A DNA stretch of 64,000 nucleotides from positions 295,873,090-295,937,089 of the forward strand of contig NC_089492.1 of NCBI RefSeq assembly GCF_036850765.1. Reading direction: 5' to 3'. The notes under the pieces were generated by a model, which searched no databases, was not told the DNA's origin, and was given only the letters and a program-made list of their open reading frames with translations. This DNA is from Saccopteryx bilineata. Its lineage: Eukaryota; Chordata; Mammalia; Chiroptera; Emballonuridae. Position 1 is the stretch's first letter; every line of letters starts with the position of its first letter. Shown in pieces: positions 1 to 10,655 of this stretch. The position numbers and the translations under genes are program-made.

Positions 1-954
1 CCGGACCTTTTTGGGTTGTCGGACTCCGACTCACGAGAAAGTGGAAGGTGTTCACGCGAAAGCCGTTTGGCCGGAAACACATTCTCTAAGAAAGGGTTCC
101 AAGGGCCTCTAGTTCCGCTGAACCTGAATCTCAGTCGTTCTCTGCCACAGATACTTAAGTATCTTCTATATTCCAGTTTCTGGGGCTAAAAGGGGAAGCA
201 GACCAGACCTACCTTCCTTCCCCGTAGAGGCGAGATAATCATATTTTTATTGGATACATGCTGCATCAAGGAACTCTCCTCGACCTCGTGGGGGCGACAA
301 AGCACAAAATATGTATGGAAATGTCTCCCGCACTGGAGCACCTCAGAGAAACAAGTAGGGGTAACACAATTAGAAATTGTGATATTCAGAGAGGGTCATG
401 GGCACGTTCGGCATCACTAAAGAATATTGTATAGATTCATTTCTAAGAAGGTCCTTTAGTATCTCAAATACAACTGAGGCCCTAAGGCTAATGAAACTTA
501 GACTTCTGAGGCTCCTACCTTGCACAACAAGTCCTTCTCTGGGTAATGAGTGTGGACAATTCAGAGCAGTTCAAGATTGGCAAGTGCTAAAAAAAAGAAA
601 GAAAAAAAACTGCAATGCCCACATCAGATATGGGGCCAATAACACTTTTTGGGGCCTTTGAAAAAAAATTAATTATGAAATCAGAAGAAAAAATAACTAA
701 CATAACCAGCCTAGCTTAGGTTCATCTTTATACCAACAGTCATAAACTGAGTTTAAATATATCTTTTGGAAATAAGGGGCCCACGAAAACAGGATTACGA
801 AGGCCCCTGGAAGCCCTGGAGACAGTGACTAATGTCATATCCTTTTAGGTATGTAGCAAAATAAGAAAGACATGCATGGGAGGAAGGAGGCTTGATTTGG
901 AGTGGTAAACACAGTACAATATACAGGTGATGTATTATAGAGTTGTACACCTGA
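1..954. other. Left-edge non-coding sequence
   Basis: I see no gene here. The first 120 bases are moderately CpG-rich and the rest is AT-rich. Positions of about 900-954 look like the 3' end of an L1 element, with a TTGTACACCTGAA stretch. The same stretch recurs in changed form near 2407, so the SINEs between 955 and 2350 appear to have split one L1 tail. Confidence 0.4.
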
Positions 955-1050
955 AGCCCTGGTTGGATAGTTCAGTTGGTTAGAGCATCATCCCAATACG
1001 CCAAGGTTGCGGGTTCAATCCCCAGTTAGGCCACATACAACAATCAATCA
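955..1050 (+). repeat. MEG-like tRNA-derived SINE, truncated
   Basis: The tRNA-like head shows an A-box-like stretch (AGTTCAGTTGGTTAGAGC) and a B-box-like stretch (GGGTTCAATCCCC). The copy is cut short by the next SINE. A better copy of the same family lies at 62614. Confidence 0.7.
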
Positions 1051-1105
1051 CCCTGACCAAGCAGTGGTGCAGTGGATAGAGCGTTGGACTGGGACATGGA
1101 GGACC

Positions 1106-1889
1106 TGTTGTCCTAGTGGAGCCCAAGCTCTATGTGGATCAGGCGTCCCTGATTCGACTTCCCCATGCAGTGGGACACTCCTGCTTATCAGCAGGGATGG
1201 CAGCCTCTTCGAGACTACTCTTGAGGCGGCTATGAGGATGCTACTGATAAGTGCCGACACTAACTGCCACCGAAGGAAAAACACAACTGACACAAATTAG
1301 TTGCAAGAACCACACAGGCAGTTTATTACTCACAGATCCTTTCGGCATGCCTGGGTACAGCTTAAGGGGACCCCATCAGCATGCTCCCCTCGGCTGTCCT
1401 TGGTCAGAGCAGCATGGAGACAGTCCACGTTCATGTTGGAGTCTAGGCGTCTACCGCAGCAGGGGGCCCCCCAGCTTTAGTACCTTTTCTGGCCAACGCC
1501 TTCTAATAGATGTCAATCTACAGAATTATCACCTCAAACCACCTTTTTGGGAATTCTTTGCAGGGAGCCTCTTTTATGTTAATCTACTGAAATGTTACAT
1601 CAAACCACTTTTTAAGATGTTCCTAGGGAAGCTTCTTATTTATGTTAACTTACAAAGTTATGACATCAAGCCACTTATCTATGTATAACTTCATACACAC
1701 ACTAACTGGGCCCTGCTGGAAAGTCAGAGTGTGTTTATCACATCTGCACACACTATATTAATTCCTATCCAGATGGCATAACTTTATGTAATTTCTTTAA
1801 ATAATTTTAATATTATATCTTAATTACTTTTATATATCTTTTTTATATTTCTATATATTTAATTACTATAACATTATATTACTACAACA
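1106..1889 (-). mobile_element. Solo LTR inserted in a SINE
   Basis: The 784-bp block starts TGTTGT and ends ACAACA, a perfect terminal inverted repeat with TG/CA ends, and it exactly interrupts a type A SINE. Read on the minus strand it has an AT-rich U3, an AATAAA signal (complement of 1322-1327) and a U5-like end of about 220 bp, so the LTR is reversed. No internal retroviral sequence is present. A clean target duplication is not visible; only two or three bases could be shared. The superfamily is not recognised. Confidence 0.7.
1508..1684 (-). repeat. Three imperfect tandem repeats in the solo LTR U3
   Basis: Units of about 66 bp start near 1508, 1576 and 1642. Each contains a core like ATGTTAATCTAC followed by a CATCAAACCAC-like stretch. 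The third unit is shorter. Direct repeats in U3 commonly carry retroviral enhancers. Confidence 0.65.
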
Positions 1890-2176
1890 CCCAGGTTCCA
1901 AACCCCAAGGTTGCCGGCTTGAGCGTGGTTTGAGCAAAGCTCACCAGCTTGAGCCCAAGGTAGCTGGCTTGAGTCCAAGATTGCTGGCTTGAGCAAGGGG
2001 TCACTCGCTCTGCTGTAGCCCCCCAGTCAGGGCACATATGAGAAAGCAATCAATGAACAACTAAGGTGCTGCAATGAAGAATTGATGCTTCTCATCTCTC
2101 TCCCTTCCTATCTGTCTGTACCTATCTGTTCCTCTCTCTTTCTGTCAAAATAATAATAATAATAATAATCACTCAG

Positions 2177-2301
2177 GCCTGACCTGCGATGGAGCAGTGG
2201 ATACAGCGTCGACCTGAAACGCTGAAGTCACCAGTTCGAAACCCTGGGCTTGCCTGGTCAAGGCCCATATGGGAGTTGATGGTTCCTGTTCCTTTCTCTC
2301 C

Positions 2302-2334
<33 letters not shown>

Positions 2335-2347
2335 CTCTCTAAAATGA
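2177..2347 (+). repeat. Short tRNA-derived SINE (type C)
   Basis: It shares the CCTGACCTG..GG..GCAGTGGATA head and the GGGCTTGCCTGGTCAAGG core with copies at 2727 and 8674. The tail contains (CT)n followed by AATGAATAATTAA. Confidence 0.7.
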
Positions 2348-2726
2348 ATAATTAATATATCAATTTTTTAAAAAAGAGTAGAATGTTTCTGTGCTACTCT
2401 TATAAGAATTGTATACCTGAAACCTATATAATTTTATTAGCCAGTCACCCCAATCAAGTCAATAAAAAAGAGAGAAAAAGAGAAAAACATGCATGGGAAA
2501 GAGAAACAGAAATGCAAGCAATAATAACCTTGGGGAAAGGAGGGAGAAGAATGATTGGGGGTAGACAGAGGGCTTAGATTGCAACTGTCATGCTGTATAT
2601 TTAAAGTTTGTTAGTAAGTACAAGGAATTGTTTTATTCTGAATACTTTTTGTATACAGAAATAGTTCATAATATAAACATAAAGAAAATACTCCCTGTTG
2701 TGTATCGCTCAAGATAGAATAGGTGA

Positions 2727-2913
2727 GCCTGACCTGTGGTGGCACAGTGGGATAAAGCGTAGATTTGGAACACTGAGGTTGCCGGTTCAAAACCCCGGGC
2801 TTGCCTGGTCAAGGCACATATGGGAGTTGATGCTTCTTGCTCCTCCCCCTTCTCTCTCTTTCTCCCTCTTTCCCTTTCCTCTCTGAAAATTGAATAAAGT
2901 CTTTTTAAAAAAA
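2727..2913 (+). repeat. Short tRNA-derived SINE (type C)
   Basis: It has the same head and core as the copy at 2177 and ends in GAATAAAGTCTTTTTAAAA. Confidence 0.75.
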
Positions 2914-2982
2914 TAGATGTAATAGGTTATGCTGCAAACAAACCACCCCAAAACTCAGTGGCTTGACACAACAAATGCGTAT

Positions 2983-3160
2983 TTAAAAAAAAAATTATTT
3001 ATTGATTTTAAAGCAACAGAGAGGAACGGGGAGAGAGAAAAATCAATTTGTTGTTCCACCAATTTATGTATTCACTGGTTGATTCTTGTATGTGTGGAGA
3101 TCAAACTGCAACCTTGGCAATCAGGACAATGCTCTAATCAACTGAGCTACCTGGCCAGGA
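2983..3160 (-). repeat. MEG-like tRNA-derived SINE
   Basis: This is a reverse copy whose head ends in CTACCTGGCCAGGA. It is flanked by ACAACAAATG(C/T)GTATTT, a target duplication. Confidence 0.75.
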
Positions 3161-3182
3161 CAACAAATGTGTATTTTATTTT

Positions 3183-3369
3183 ATTTTTTTAAAAGATTTT
3201 TATTTATTGACTTTACAGAGCAGGGAGGAAACGAGAAGTAGTTGCTTCACTCTAGCTGTTCATTGGCTGCCCATCATATGTGCCTTGACCCCACAACCCT
3301 ACGGTTTCAAACTAGCGACCTTAGCGTTGCAGATCGGCGCTCTGTCCACTGTGCAATCACAGGCCAGGC
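3183..3369 (-). repeat. Short tRNA-derived SINE (type C)
   Basis: This reverse copy lies immediately beside the previous SINE. The flanking duplication AAATGTGTATTTTA shows that it entered next to the earlier copy's target site. Confidence 0.7.
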
Positions 3370-4380
3370 CAAATGTGTATTTTAAAAGCTCCGGCTGTCA
3401 ACTGACCTAGCTGATCTCCAAGGAGGATCAGCACCAGGTTGTGTTCACTGTAGATATTCTGGAACTTGGGCTGATTGCAAACCTACCTTCAAACAGCAGG
3501 TACCCAAGCACAGAAAGGACAAAACGGGACATGGTGACTGGCTCGCTGGCTTTCACTGAGAGCTGAAGTAGACACAGATTGCTTTCACTGATGATTCATT
3601 AGCCAAAACAAACAAACAAACAAACCCACACAGGACCGCGTCTCACTGCAAAGGAAAGTGCACTTACCATGTTAGGAGAAGGAAAAGAAACGGAATTTAG
3701 AAATGATCATAATTTTTTGGCATTGTGTTACACTGCTTGCCCTTCCACAAAAAAACATTTTAAGAGTGCTCCAAAGGTCTTTCCTGTGTTTTTTTTTTTT
3801 TTTTAACTGGGTTTTCATAGCATCTCTACAGCTTTACACGTGCGAAAATGTTTCCGGGGCCCAGAGAAATGTGGTGACTTCTCTATGTTCACAATAGCCG
3901 TCCGGTTACGTGAGAAATAAGTGGATGACTAAGGAGAGCCCGGCCCTGTCCTTCGTGCTACGGAAAACGCCAGTCTTTCCCCAAACGTCAGCCCAACCTG
4001 AGGATCTGAGCTACATCCCAGCATCACCAATGTTGCCATTTGCAGAATATCTTTCTGTGAACGAACCGGAAAAGCCTTCCTTTCGTACACTTTGCTTCAC
4101 TATGTTATCCCGAGCCCCGCCGAGCAAGCGACCACAAAAACATGCAGGGTAAACAAAACAAAGATGATTTCAATTCTGGCGAGTGTCAATGGACAGCCAG
4201 AGCCTAAAAGTGCGGGATAAAAAGAGAAATCCGAGTTCGTTAGCAGCCTTCCAGCGGCCCACACAGGTTGTCTTCTTGTTTCGGGGTGTGCGGGGTGTGG
4301 TGGAAGTAACATGATTTGGAAGAAAAGGTACCTTTCTCCCGAAATAAGGTTGTTCAGGTTACCTGGAAGTCCCCGCCTAC
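3370..4380. other. Upstream flank of ZNF784
   Basis: No coding sequence is supported. There is an (AAAC)n run at about 3605-3625 and a T-run at 3788-3805. The sequence becomes CpG-richer towards the ZNF784 promoter. Confidence 0.4.
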
Positions 4381-4830
4381 CCTACAGTGCGCCTGCGTAT
4401 TGACTCTGACGCCAACGCGAGCCCAGCCCCCTCCCAGAGCGACCACAGGCCTCGGGGACGGGGGCTGGGCACAAGATGGCTGCCGCACGCCCGGAGCCCC
4501 GGAGTCTGAGCTCAACGGCCCCGGAGTCGCGCTCCCCGGAGCCGCCGGACCTGGTGCGAGCGAGGAAGGGTCCTGGGCGAGGGACCCGAGGGTGGGAGGA
4601 GGTCGCAGAACAGGGGGCGGGGCCTATGAGGACTGGCGGGTGAGGTATTTAGAGCTCCGGCCTGGGGGCGGGGTTTCTCGGGTTGAGCAAGGGGTGTGGT
4701 CTGCGAAGGAGCCTATGGGACGAGGGGGCGGGGCCTGTTAGGGCGGGGCTTGAGGAAGGGTGGTGAGAAACATCTGGGATTGTCTGTCTAAGTAGGGGGC
4801 GGGGTCTCCAGGTGGGCGGGGCTTACGAGA
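4380..4830 (+). promoter_or_regulatory. ZNF784: CpG-island promoter of ZNF784
   Basis: A GC-rich, CpG-dense stretch surrounds the first coding exon. A YY1-type motif, CAAGATGGCTGCCGC, overlaps the start codon at 4473-4487; this arrangement is known for YY1-controlled TATA-less promoters. Downstream, at 4613-4829, lie about seven GC boxes of the form GGGCGGGG followed by CTTA, CCTA or TTTC. No TATA box is seen. The exact transcription start cannot be read from the sequence. Confidence 0.65.
4476..4553 (+). CDS. ZNF784: ZNF784 coding exon 1
   Basis: The 26 codons begin MAAARPEPRSLSS and end PEPPDL at a GTGCGAG donor (GT at 4554). The N-terminus matches the human ZNF784 start as I remember it, and joining to 6126 keeps the frame with a phase-0 junction. 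The exon holds only the disordered, proline- and serine-rich N-terminus and no zinc finger. The start is chosen because it opens with the expected MAAARPE sequence and lies in the YY1-type ATGGC context. The intron runs for about 1.57 kb and contains a SINE. Confidence 0.85.
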
Positions 4831-5535
4831 TACAACTTGGGACCAGCGAAGTTAGGTGAAAGGTTGGGAGGGTGATCTTGAAAGATCAGGATGGGAGAGT
4901 TACGGGGCACCCACGTTGGGGTGAAGGGTATGACTCTCTAAGGGTCTGGGCGAGGCGTGTCGAATGTCCAAGGAGGGTTGGGGAGGGAGGGGAAGAAATG
5001 ACTGCTCCAGGTGACTTTGGTACCACTCTTAGGTTCCCCCACTCGGAACTGGAGATTTGAGGACATGCATTCATTCATTCAGCATTTACTGAGCTCTGTT
5101 TATTTGGGCTCAGTAGATGGGTAGGCGAACAAGGCAAATAAGGACTGGGCTCCCTTGAAGCCCGCATGGATTCCAGTAGGGGAGACTTACTGTGTCGTGT
5201 TCTAGAAAGGAATTAAAGATAGAGTGCTAGGGTTGGGGCCTGGGGTTGGGGAGCTACATTTAGACGAGAGTGGTCAGCTGTGGGCCGGCTTATACTCATT
5301 ATGGGGTCGGGGAGAGAGAAGCAGGCGCCAGGTCGCGCTGGATGTTGCTACAGGGCTTTGCACTGTTAAGTGCAGCTGGAGCCAGGGGAGGGTTTTGAGT
5401 GGGAAAGTAAGTTGTTCTGATTTTCATTTTCAAAAGGTCATCCCAGCTGCTTTGGCGAGGAGGCTTTTTATGAGCAGGCTAGAATCAGAGATTCTGCTCA
5501 GGAGGCCTTTTCTGTTGTCAGGGCAAGAAATGACT

Positions 5536-5913
5536 GTTTTTTGTTTGTTTTGTTTTGTTTTTTGTATTTTTCTGAAGTTAGAAGCGGGGAGGCAGTCAGA
5601 CAGACTCCTGTATGCGCCCAACGGGGATCCACCCCCACCCCCCGGCATGCCCACCAGGGGGCGTTGTTTTGTTGCAACTGATGCCATTCTACGCCTGAGG
5701 CGGAGGCCATGGAGCAATCCTCAGCGCCCGGGCCTACTTTGCTCCAATGGAGCCTTGGCTACGGGAGGGGAAGAGAGAGAGATGGAGAGGAAGGAGAGGG
5801 GGAAAGGTGGAGAAGCAGATGGACGCTTCTCCTGTGTGCTCTAGCCGGGAATCGAACCAGGGACTTCCACACGCCAGGCCGATGCTCTACCGCTGAGCCA
5901 ACCGGCCAGAGCC
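5536..5913 (-). repeat. Long tRNA-derived SINE (type B) in ZNF784 intron
   Basis: This reverse copy has its tRNA-like head at the right (CTCTACCGCTGAGCC, then AACCGGCCAGAGCC). The T-rich left end is its A-tail. CAAGAAATGACTG on the left and CAAGAAACAACTGG on the right form a diverged target duplication. Confidence 0.8.
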
Positions 5914-6125
5914 AAGAAACAACTGGTTTTTAACTGGAGTGGAGGAGAGGCAGGGCTGGATTGTGGTATATTCTGGACAGGAGGGGAAGCCTCGATGGGA
6001 ATAGAGCAGGACCTAGAGTTGAGGGGGCTACAAAGGAGTGGAGGTTCTAAATAAGTGGGAGCCTGCTGGGGCAGGGCCCATAGACTCTTCTTTTCTCCCC
6101 ACCCCCCTCTCCCTCTCCCGGCCAG

Positions 6126-7040
6126 GTCCTGGTGCCTGATGATGGGAGCCCCGCCACATCCCCGACTGACCTCATTGAGATCCAGGTGGTGAAAGTGACA
6201 GACACCACCCTGGTGCCCGAGCCCCCGGAGCCTGGTTCTTTTCACTGTGCCTTATGTCCGGCTGCCTTCCGGCTGGTCTCCGAGCTGCTGTTCCATGAAC
6301 ATGGCCACCTGGCGGGGGTTGAGGGCGGCGGGCAGGGCGGGGACCCAAGCCGGTGCCATGTGTGTGGTCACAGCTGCCCGGGCCCCGCCAGCCTCCGTGC
6401 GCACTACAGCCTGCACACGGGAGAGCGCCCTTACCGCTGCACTCTCTGCCCCCGGGCATTCAAGGCTCTGGCACCCCTGCTGCGGCACCAACACCGGCAT
6501 GGGGTGGAGCCGGGGACCTCTCAGAGGCCCCCAGAGGTGGTGGTGGCGGCGGCAGCGGCAGCTGGGGAACAGGGATCCGGGGTGTCCCCAGAGCGGTCGG
6601 AGGTGGTGATGGCGGCAGCAGCAGCCGGCGCGGCCATGGGGAAGCCCTTCGCCTGCAGGTTCTGCGCCAAGCCGTTCCGCCGCTCCTCAGACATGCGCGA
6701 CCATGAGCGCGTGCACACGGGCGAGAGGCCCTACCACTGCGGTATCTGCGGCAAGGGCTTCACGCAGTCATCGGTGCTGAGCGGCCACGCGCGCATCCAC
6801 ACCGGCGAGCGCCCCTTCCGCTGCGCGCTCTGCGACCGCACTTTCAACAACTCCTCCAACTTCCGCAAGCACCAGCGCACCCACTTCCACGGCCCGGGGC
6901 CCGGGCTTAGAGACTCTGGAAGCCAACAGGCAGTAGGGGTGGAGGAGGCAGAGGGGCCAGGGAGTTGGTGTGGGGTGAGAAACACTCTAGAGGAGGGAGC
7001 TGGGGAGACAGAGACCGGGAAGGTAGAGGTCGACCAGTAA
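6126..7040 (+). CDS. ZNF784: ZNF784 coding exon 2, six C2H2 zinc fingers
   Basis: The exon follows a CCCGGCCAG acceptor and supplies 304 residues, giving a protein of about 330 (human about 323). It begins VLVPDDGSP and then DLIEIQVVKVTD, as in human ZNF784. Fingers one to three are CALC..HEHGH, CHVC..HYSLH and CTLC..HQHRH. An alanine-rich linker holds two short poly-Ala runs. Three tight fingers with TGERP linkers follow (CRFC, CGIC, CALC). The C-terminal tail is acidic and glycine-rich. The protein is a presumed nuclear transcription factor; no target is known to me. The second finger has an unusual GHSCPGPASL middle, so its zinc site is intact but its DNA contact helix is odd. All Cys and His ligands are present, which suggests a functional gene. 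Confidence 0.93.
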   Translation, partial: VLVPDDGSPATSPTDLIEIQVVKVTDTTLVPEPPEPGSFHCALCPAAFRLVSELLFHEHGHLAGVEGGGQGGDPSRCHVCGHSCPGPASLRAHYSLHTGERPYRCTLCPRAFKALAPLLRHQHRHGVEPGTSQRPPEVVVAAAAAAGEQGSGVSPERSEVVMAAAAAGAAMGKPFACRFCAKPFRRSSDMRDHERVHTGERPYHCGICGKGFTQSSVLSGHARIHTGERPFRCALCDRTFNNSSNFRKHQRTHFHGPGPGLRDSGSQQAVGVEEAEGPGSWCGVRNTLEEGAGETETGKVEVDQ

Positions 7041-8673
7041 GCTGGTCAACGTGGGAGGCAGGTGACAGATTGCAGGAGAGGGGTGGGTGGGACAAGGAGG
7101 TAGGTGACAGGAGGGGGAATCCTGGGGGAAGAGAAGAGGGACAGCCATATTCAGGGCTCCAAAAAACCCTACGGGGCAGCTCAGAGACTCAGAGAAAGGC
7201 TCCGATGCAACCCAGCGGTTGTTCAGCTAAATGCAAGGAACTTGGGGCTGGATGTCATTGTCCCCATCTACCTGCTCGTTGCGTGGCCCTTATGCAAGAT
7301 ATGGCAAGTGTGTCACAGCTGAGCCTGCGCCCTATGCTGGGGGAGCCAAGGTGAAGCAGAAGGGCTTGAGATCAAAGGGGACCAGTATTGTTTCCCTGGG
7401 GCCAGCCCTTCAGCTACTGAGCCATGAACTTGGAACCTCAGGTGGACCAGGATGGGATCTTCTGCCTACCTCACTGGGTTGCACTGAACATAGGAGGCCC
7501 ACCCACCCTCAGACAGAGGATGCTGGTCAGGCGTCCCCATAAAGACTCTGGAAATCCTATCACCTTGAAGCCAGAGGGTCCCCAAATCATAGGCCAGAGC
7601 ACCAGAGCCTCAAGAGTGTCAGCCTGACCATAGGATCTTAACTCCAAGAGCTGCTACCCCACCCACTCCACCCCCGTTCTCATGGTGGTCCCTCCTTAAC
7701 CCATGAGACTCTTCTGGGGCAACTGAAAATCTAGACAGCAAACCGAGACCTAACATCCTGTTCCTAAATGTTTTGTCTAGACTGCCCCCACCCCACCCCA
7801 CAGGTCTACAAAAATAGCCTTAGTTTTCTCTAATCTCCTCCACTCCCAATTTGAAGCAAACAGTTTACCACCTGATCCCCAGACTACCCCAAGGAAGAAG
7901 GGTCATTGGATGGTGGTGGTGTGTGTGGTCAGTGTGCAATGAGAGTAAGGGTGAGGGGAAGGCTTGTGATCTGGAGGTGGGAAGTCTCCAGTTCTGTTCC
8001 TATTAAAGGACTTTCTGAAGGGTTGCTCTCTTGTTGGTCTTTTGTTTGGGTTGTTGGCGCTGGTGGGGCAGAGGTCAAGGGGCCACACTCGTGTATTGCA
8101 ACCAGCAGTGGATTGCAGCATACCTTGCACTAAAGCTCTTCCAAATGGGGGTGGGCAGCGTCTGGTTCTGCAGAGATGAGATGTGTGTGGTTCAGCTGTG
8201 GGAGCAGGGGCTGGAGATGGCAAAATACAGGGACTTACATGATCAGTATGCTTATTGAGGAGGGAGAACCCGGATTTGCACACATTCCTGTTAACCCAAC
8301 ACTGCCTAGGAGATATCCCAAAGACAAGTTACAACATGAACACAAACAACTCTTTTAACTGTTTTCCCCAAAGACATGCCTGTGTTTGCTATCTGCTGGC
8401 ACCCAAGCTAGAAACCTGGGCGAGGACCGTAAGCTTTCACCCCTCATTGATTTATCTGATCCCTTGTCAATTTCCCACTACAGAGCTGGTGAAATGTCTT
8501 TGGGACCGGAACACCCCTTTTCACCATCACCACTCCGGTAGAGTGAGCCAACAAAGTTTCGCATCAGGATAACCATACCCAGTCTCCTTTCTCCATCTGA
8601 CAGTACATGCATCTTTCAAAAATAGACCCCACCATCATCATCAACCCACAGCTCCTTGTGGCTTTGAGAAGGG
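7041..8673 (+). other. ZNF784: ZNF784 3' UTR and downstream flank
   Basis: No further coding sequence is supported. An ATTAAA at 8002-8007, followed by a GT-rich stretch, is the best polyadenylation candidate; it would give a 3' UTR of about 0.98 kb. An AATAAA at 8698 lies inside a SINE and is less likely. Confidence 0.45.
8002..8007 (+). terminator. ZNF784: Candidate poly(A) signal of ZNF784
   Basis: ATTAAA is followed within 30 bases by TTGGTCTTTTGTTTGG, a GU-rich downstream element. It is the only good signal before the SINE at 8674. Confidence 0.5.
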
Positions 8674-8845
8674 ATCACGACCTGTGGTGGTGCAGTGAAT
8701 AAAGCATTGACCTGGAATGCTGAGGTCGAAGGCAAGCATCGACCTGGGCTTGCCTAGTCAAGGCGCATATGGGAGTTGATGCTTTCTGCTCCTCCCCCTT
8801 CTCTCTGTCTCTAAAATGAATAAGGTCTTTTTAAGGAAAAAAGTA
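8674..8845 (+). repeat. Short tRNA-derived SINE (type C)
   Basis: It has the CACGACCTGTGGTGGTGCAGTG head and the TGGGAGTTGATGCTT core, and ends in GAATAAGGTCTTTTTAAGG. Confidence 0.75.
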
Positions 8846-9117
8846 AAAAGAGAAGCCGTTGCAAACATGAATGCTATAGAAGCTGCGTGGCAGTGTAAAT
8901 TAAATAAGGAACATGCAGGCTCAAGGGGGAATTAAACAGCACATTTGAGGTGAAATATCGAGACTGACACTTGGGCTCAATTATCATTGGAGGAATGGTG
9001 GGAACTGGCGACAGATTAGAGAATGTGAATCCATCTGAATGGCTCCTGAGTGCAGAAGGATGTGGATTGGGTTGCTAGAGTGTAGATTTTTTCAGAAGTT
9101 ACAATAGTTCATGGTTT

Positions 9118-9394
9118 TCTGTTTTTGTTTTTGCGAGACAGGGACAGATAGGAAGAGAGACGAGAAGCATCAATTTTTCATTGCAGCACCTTAGTTGTTC
9201 ATTGATTGCTTTCTCATATGTGCCTTGAACAGGGAGCTCCAGCTGAGCCAGTAGCCCTGATCCCTTGCTCAAGCCAGTGACCACGGGGTCATGTCTGTGA
9301 TCCCACACTCAAGGCCAATGAGCCCATGCTCAAGCCAGCAACCTCAGGGTTTCAAACCTGGGTCCTTAGCGTCCCAGGTCAATGCTTTATCCAA
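9118..9394 (-). repeat. Long tRNA-derived SINE (type A), head truncated
   Basis: This reverse copy has the TTAGTTGTTCATTGATTGC core. The tRNA-like head is cut after CAATGCTTTATCCA. Confidence 0.75.
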
Positions 9395-10140
9395 GTTCAT
9401 GTGACCTTTGAGCCCTGGGACAATGACCATGCTGGGTCTTCAGCGTTCAAGCCTGGGGGTGACACTGGGTAGCTGTTTTTGTATGTGGGGGTCAAACTGG
9501 ACTTTCCCAGGTAGTGCTGAGCTGGATTTTTCACCAAGTTTCACATGGTCACACATAGGACTGCAGTTCCAGGTCTAGTGTGGACCTGCCAGGTGTCTTT
9601 GGAGCCTCTAATCTCTAGGACCTCACCTCCTCTTCTTACAAAAGGGATAACAACACACGTCGCAGGGCATGGATCTATCTCACTGTCCCAAGAACCCAAG
9701 TGAGGGCTGCAAGGCGGCTTTGGGATTGCCCCCAAATTATCCTAGAGGGACAGGCGCTATGAGTGAGCTGTACCACACGAGGCCACAAGACACAACGGCA
9801 GCCAGGACTTCCCTCCTGTCTTACTCAGGGTCAGGGAGCATGTACAGTTCGGGTTTCCCAGCGCCTAGCAACGGGCCCAGCAGGCAGGGCTTCAGGAAAA
9901 GTTGGCTGGGGACACATGCCTATGGCATCTTGGAAGGGAAGGAGTCTGGGCATGTCTGGTCTGTCAGTTCCGGAGAGCGGAGACTCACCTGTCCTGGACG
10001 TGGTGATATTAGTCAGGAAATACCGGAGGGGGAGGGGGATGAGAAAAGGCAGAGTTTGTGGGGGAATCGAAACGCCAGGGAAACCAAAGTGCTGTCACTC
10101 TTCCCTTGACCAGCCCTTAACCCCCTCTCCGGAGATGTAA
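9395..10140. other. Intergenic interval between convergent ZNF784 and ZNF865
   Basis: No gene or clear repeat is recognised. It separates the 3' ends of two genes that point towards each other. Confidence 0.35.
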
Positions 10141-10169
10141 GAAAGGACTCCGCTGCCCTGGTGAGAAGG

Positions 10170-10175
10170 TTTATT
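10170..10175 (-). terminator. ZNF865: Poly(A) signal of ZNF865
   Basis: AATAAA on the minus strand (TTTATT as written) lies about 480 bases past the ZNF865 stop. A GT-rich stretch follows on the minus strand. Confidence 0.7.
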
Positions 10176-10655
10176 ATCTCTGCTCTGTACAAGCCGCGTC
10201 TGCCACCCTGCCCCCCACCCCACAATCCAAAAAGAGCACCCAGGCCCATTTGTGCCCGCCCCACTCCACTCACAGCCCAACATCCAGCCAGATCCTAAAG
10301 GAAGGGCATGGCCAGTTCACACCCATGTCCACAGAAGCCTATGGGGGACAGAATGTTGCTTGCGTGTTTGGGGTGGGGTCAGGAGGGCCCTTGGAGGTTC
10401 CAGAACGGGGTCGGATGGAGGATCAAGTTCAGTCAGGGTAGGATGGGACAAAAGAAAGACCAGAGAGGTCCAGGTTGGGAGTGATGCAGCCTTAAGTTTG
10501 TACAGAATGGGCCTTGAAGGAAGCTAGTCTGTCTGCAGTTCTGAAGGATGGATGGCTAGGAAACAGCGAGGAGGAGGGGGCAGTCTGGCCGCTGCGGAAC
10601 GGTGTGCCTGGAAGGGGGCCATCTGAATGGAGTGGGTATGAGAAAGCCCCCTTGG

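Larger units (their letters stand above)
1053..2170 (+). repeat. Long tRNA-derived SINE (type A) split by a solo LTR
   Basis: The head at 1053-1105 and the body at 1890-2150 together match other type A copies in this window, such as 17478 and 48660. The split falls inside the GGAGGACCCAGGTT stretch of the family. The tail ends in (AAT)n at 2149-2168. Confidence 0.8.

Noticed and set aside
1..120. Promoter or exon of ZNF580 at the left edge
   Set aside because: ZNF580 is expected further left by synteny, but no coding or splice feature in these bases supports it.
5224..5844. 206-codon plus-strand frame in the ZNF784 intron
   Set aside because: The second half is SINE sequence read in reverse and the first half has no domain. 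The frame is fortuitous.
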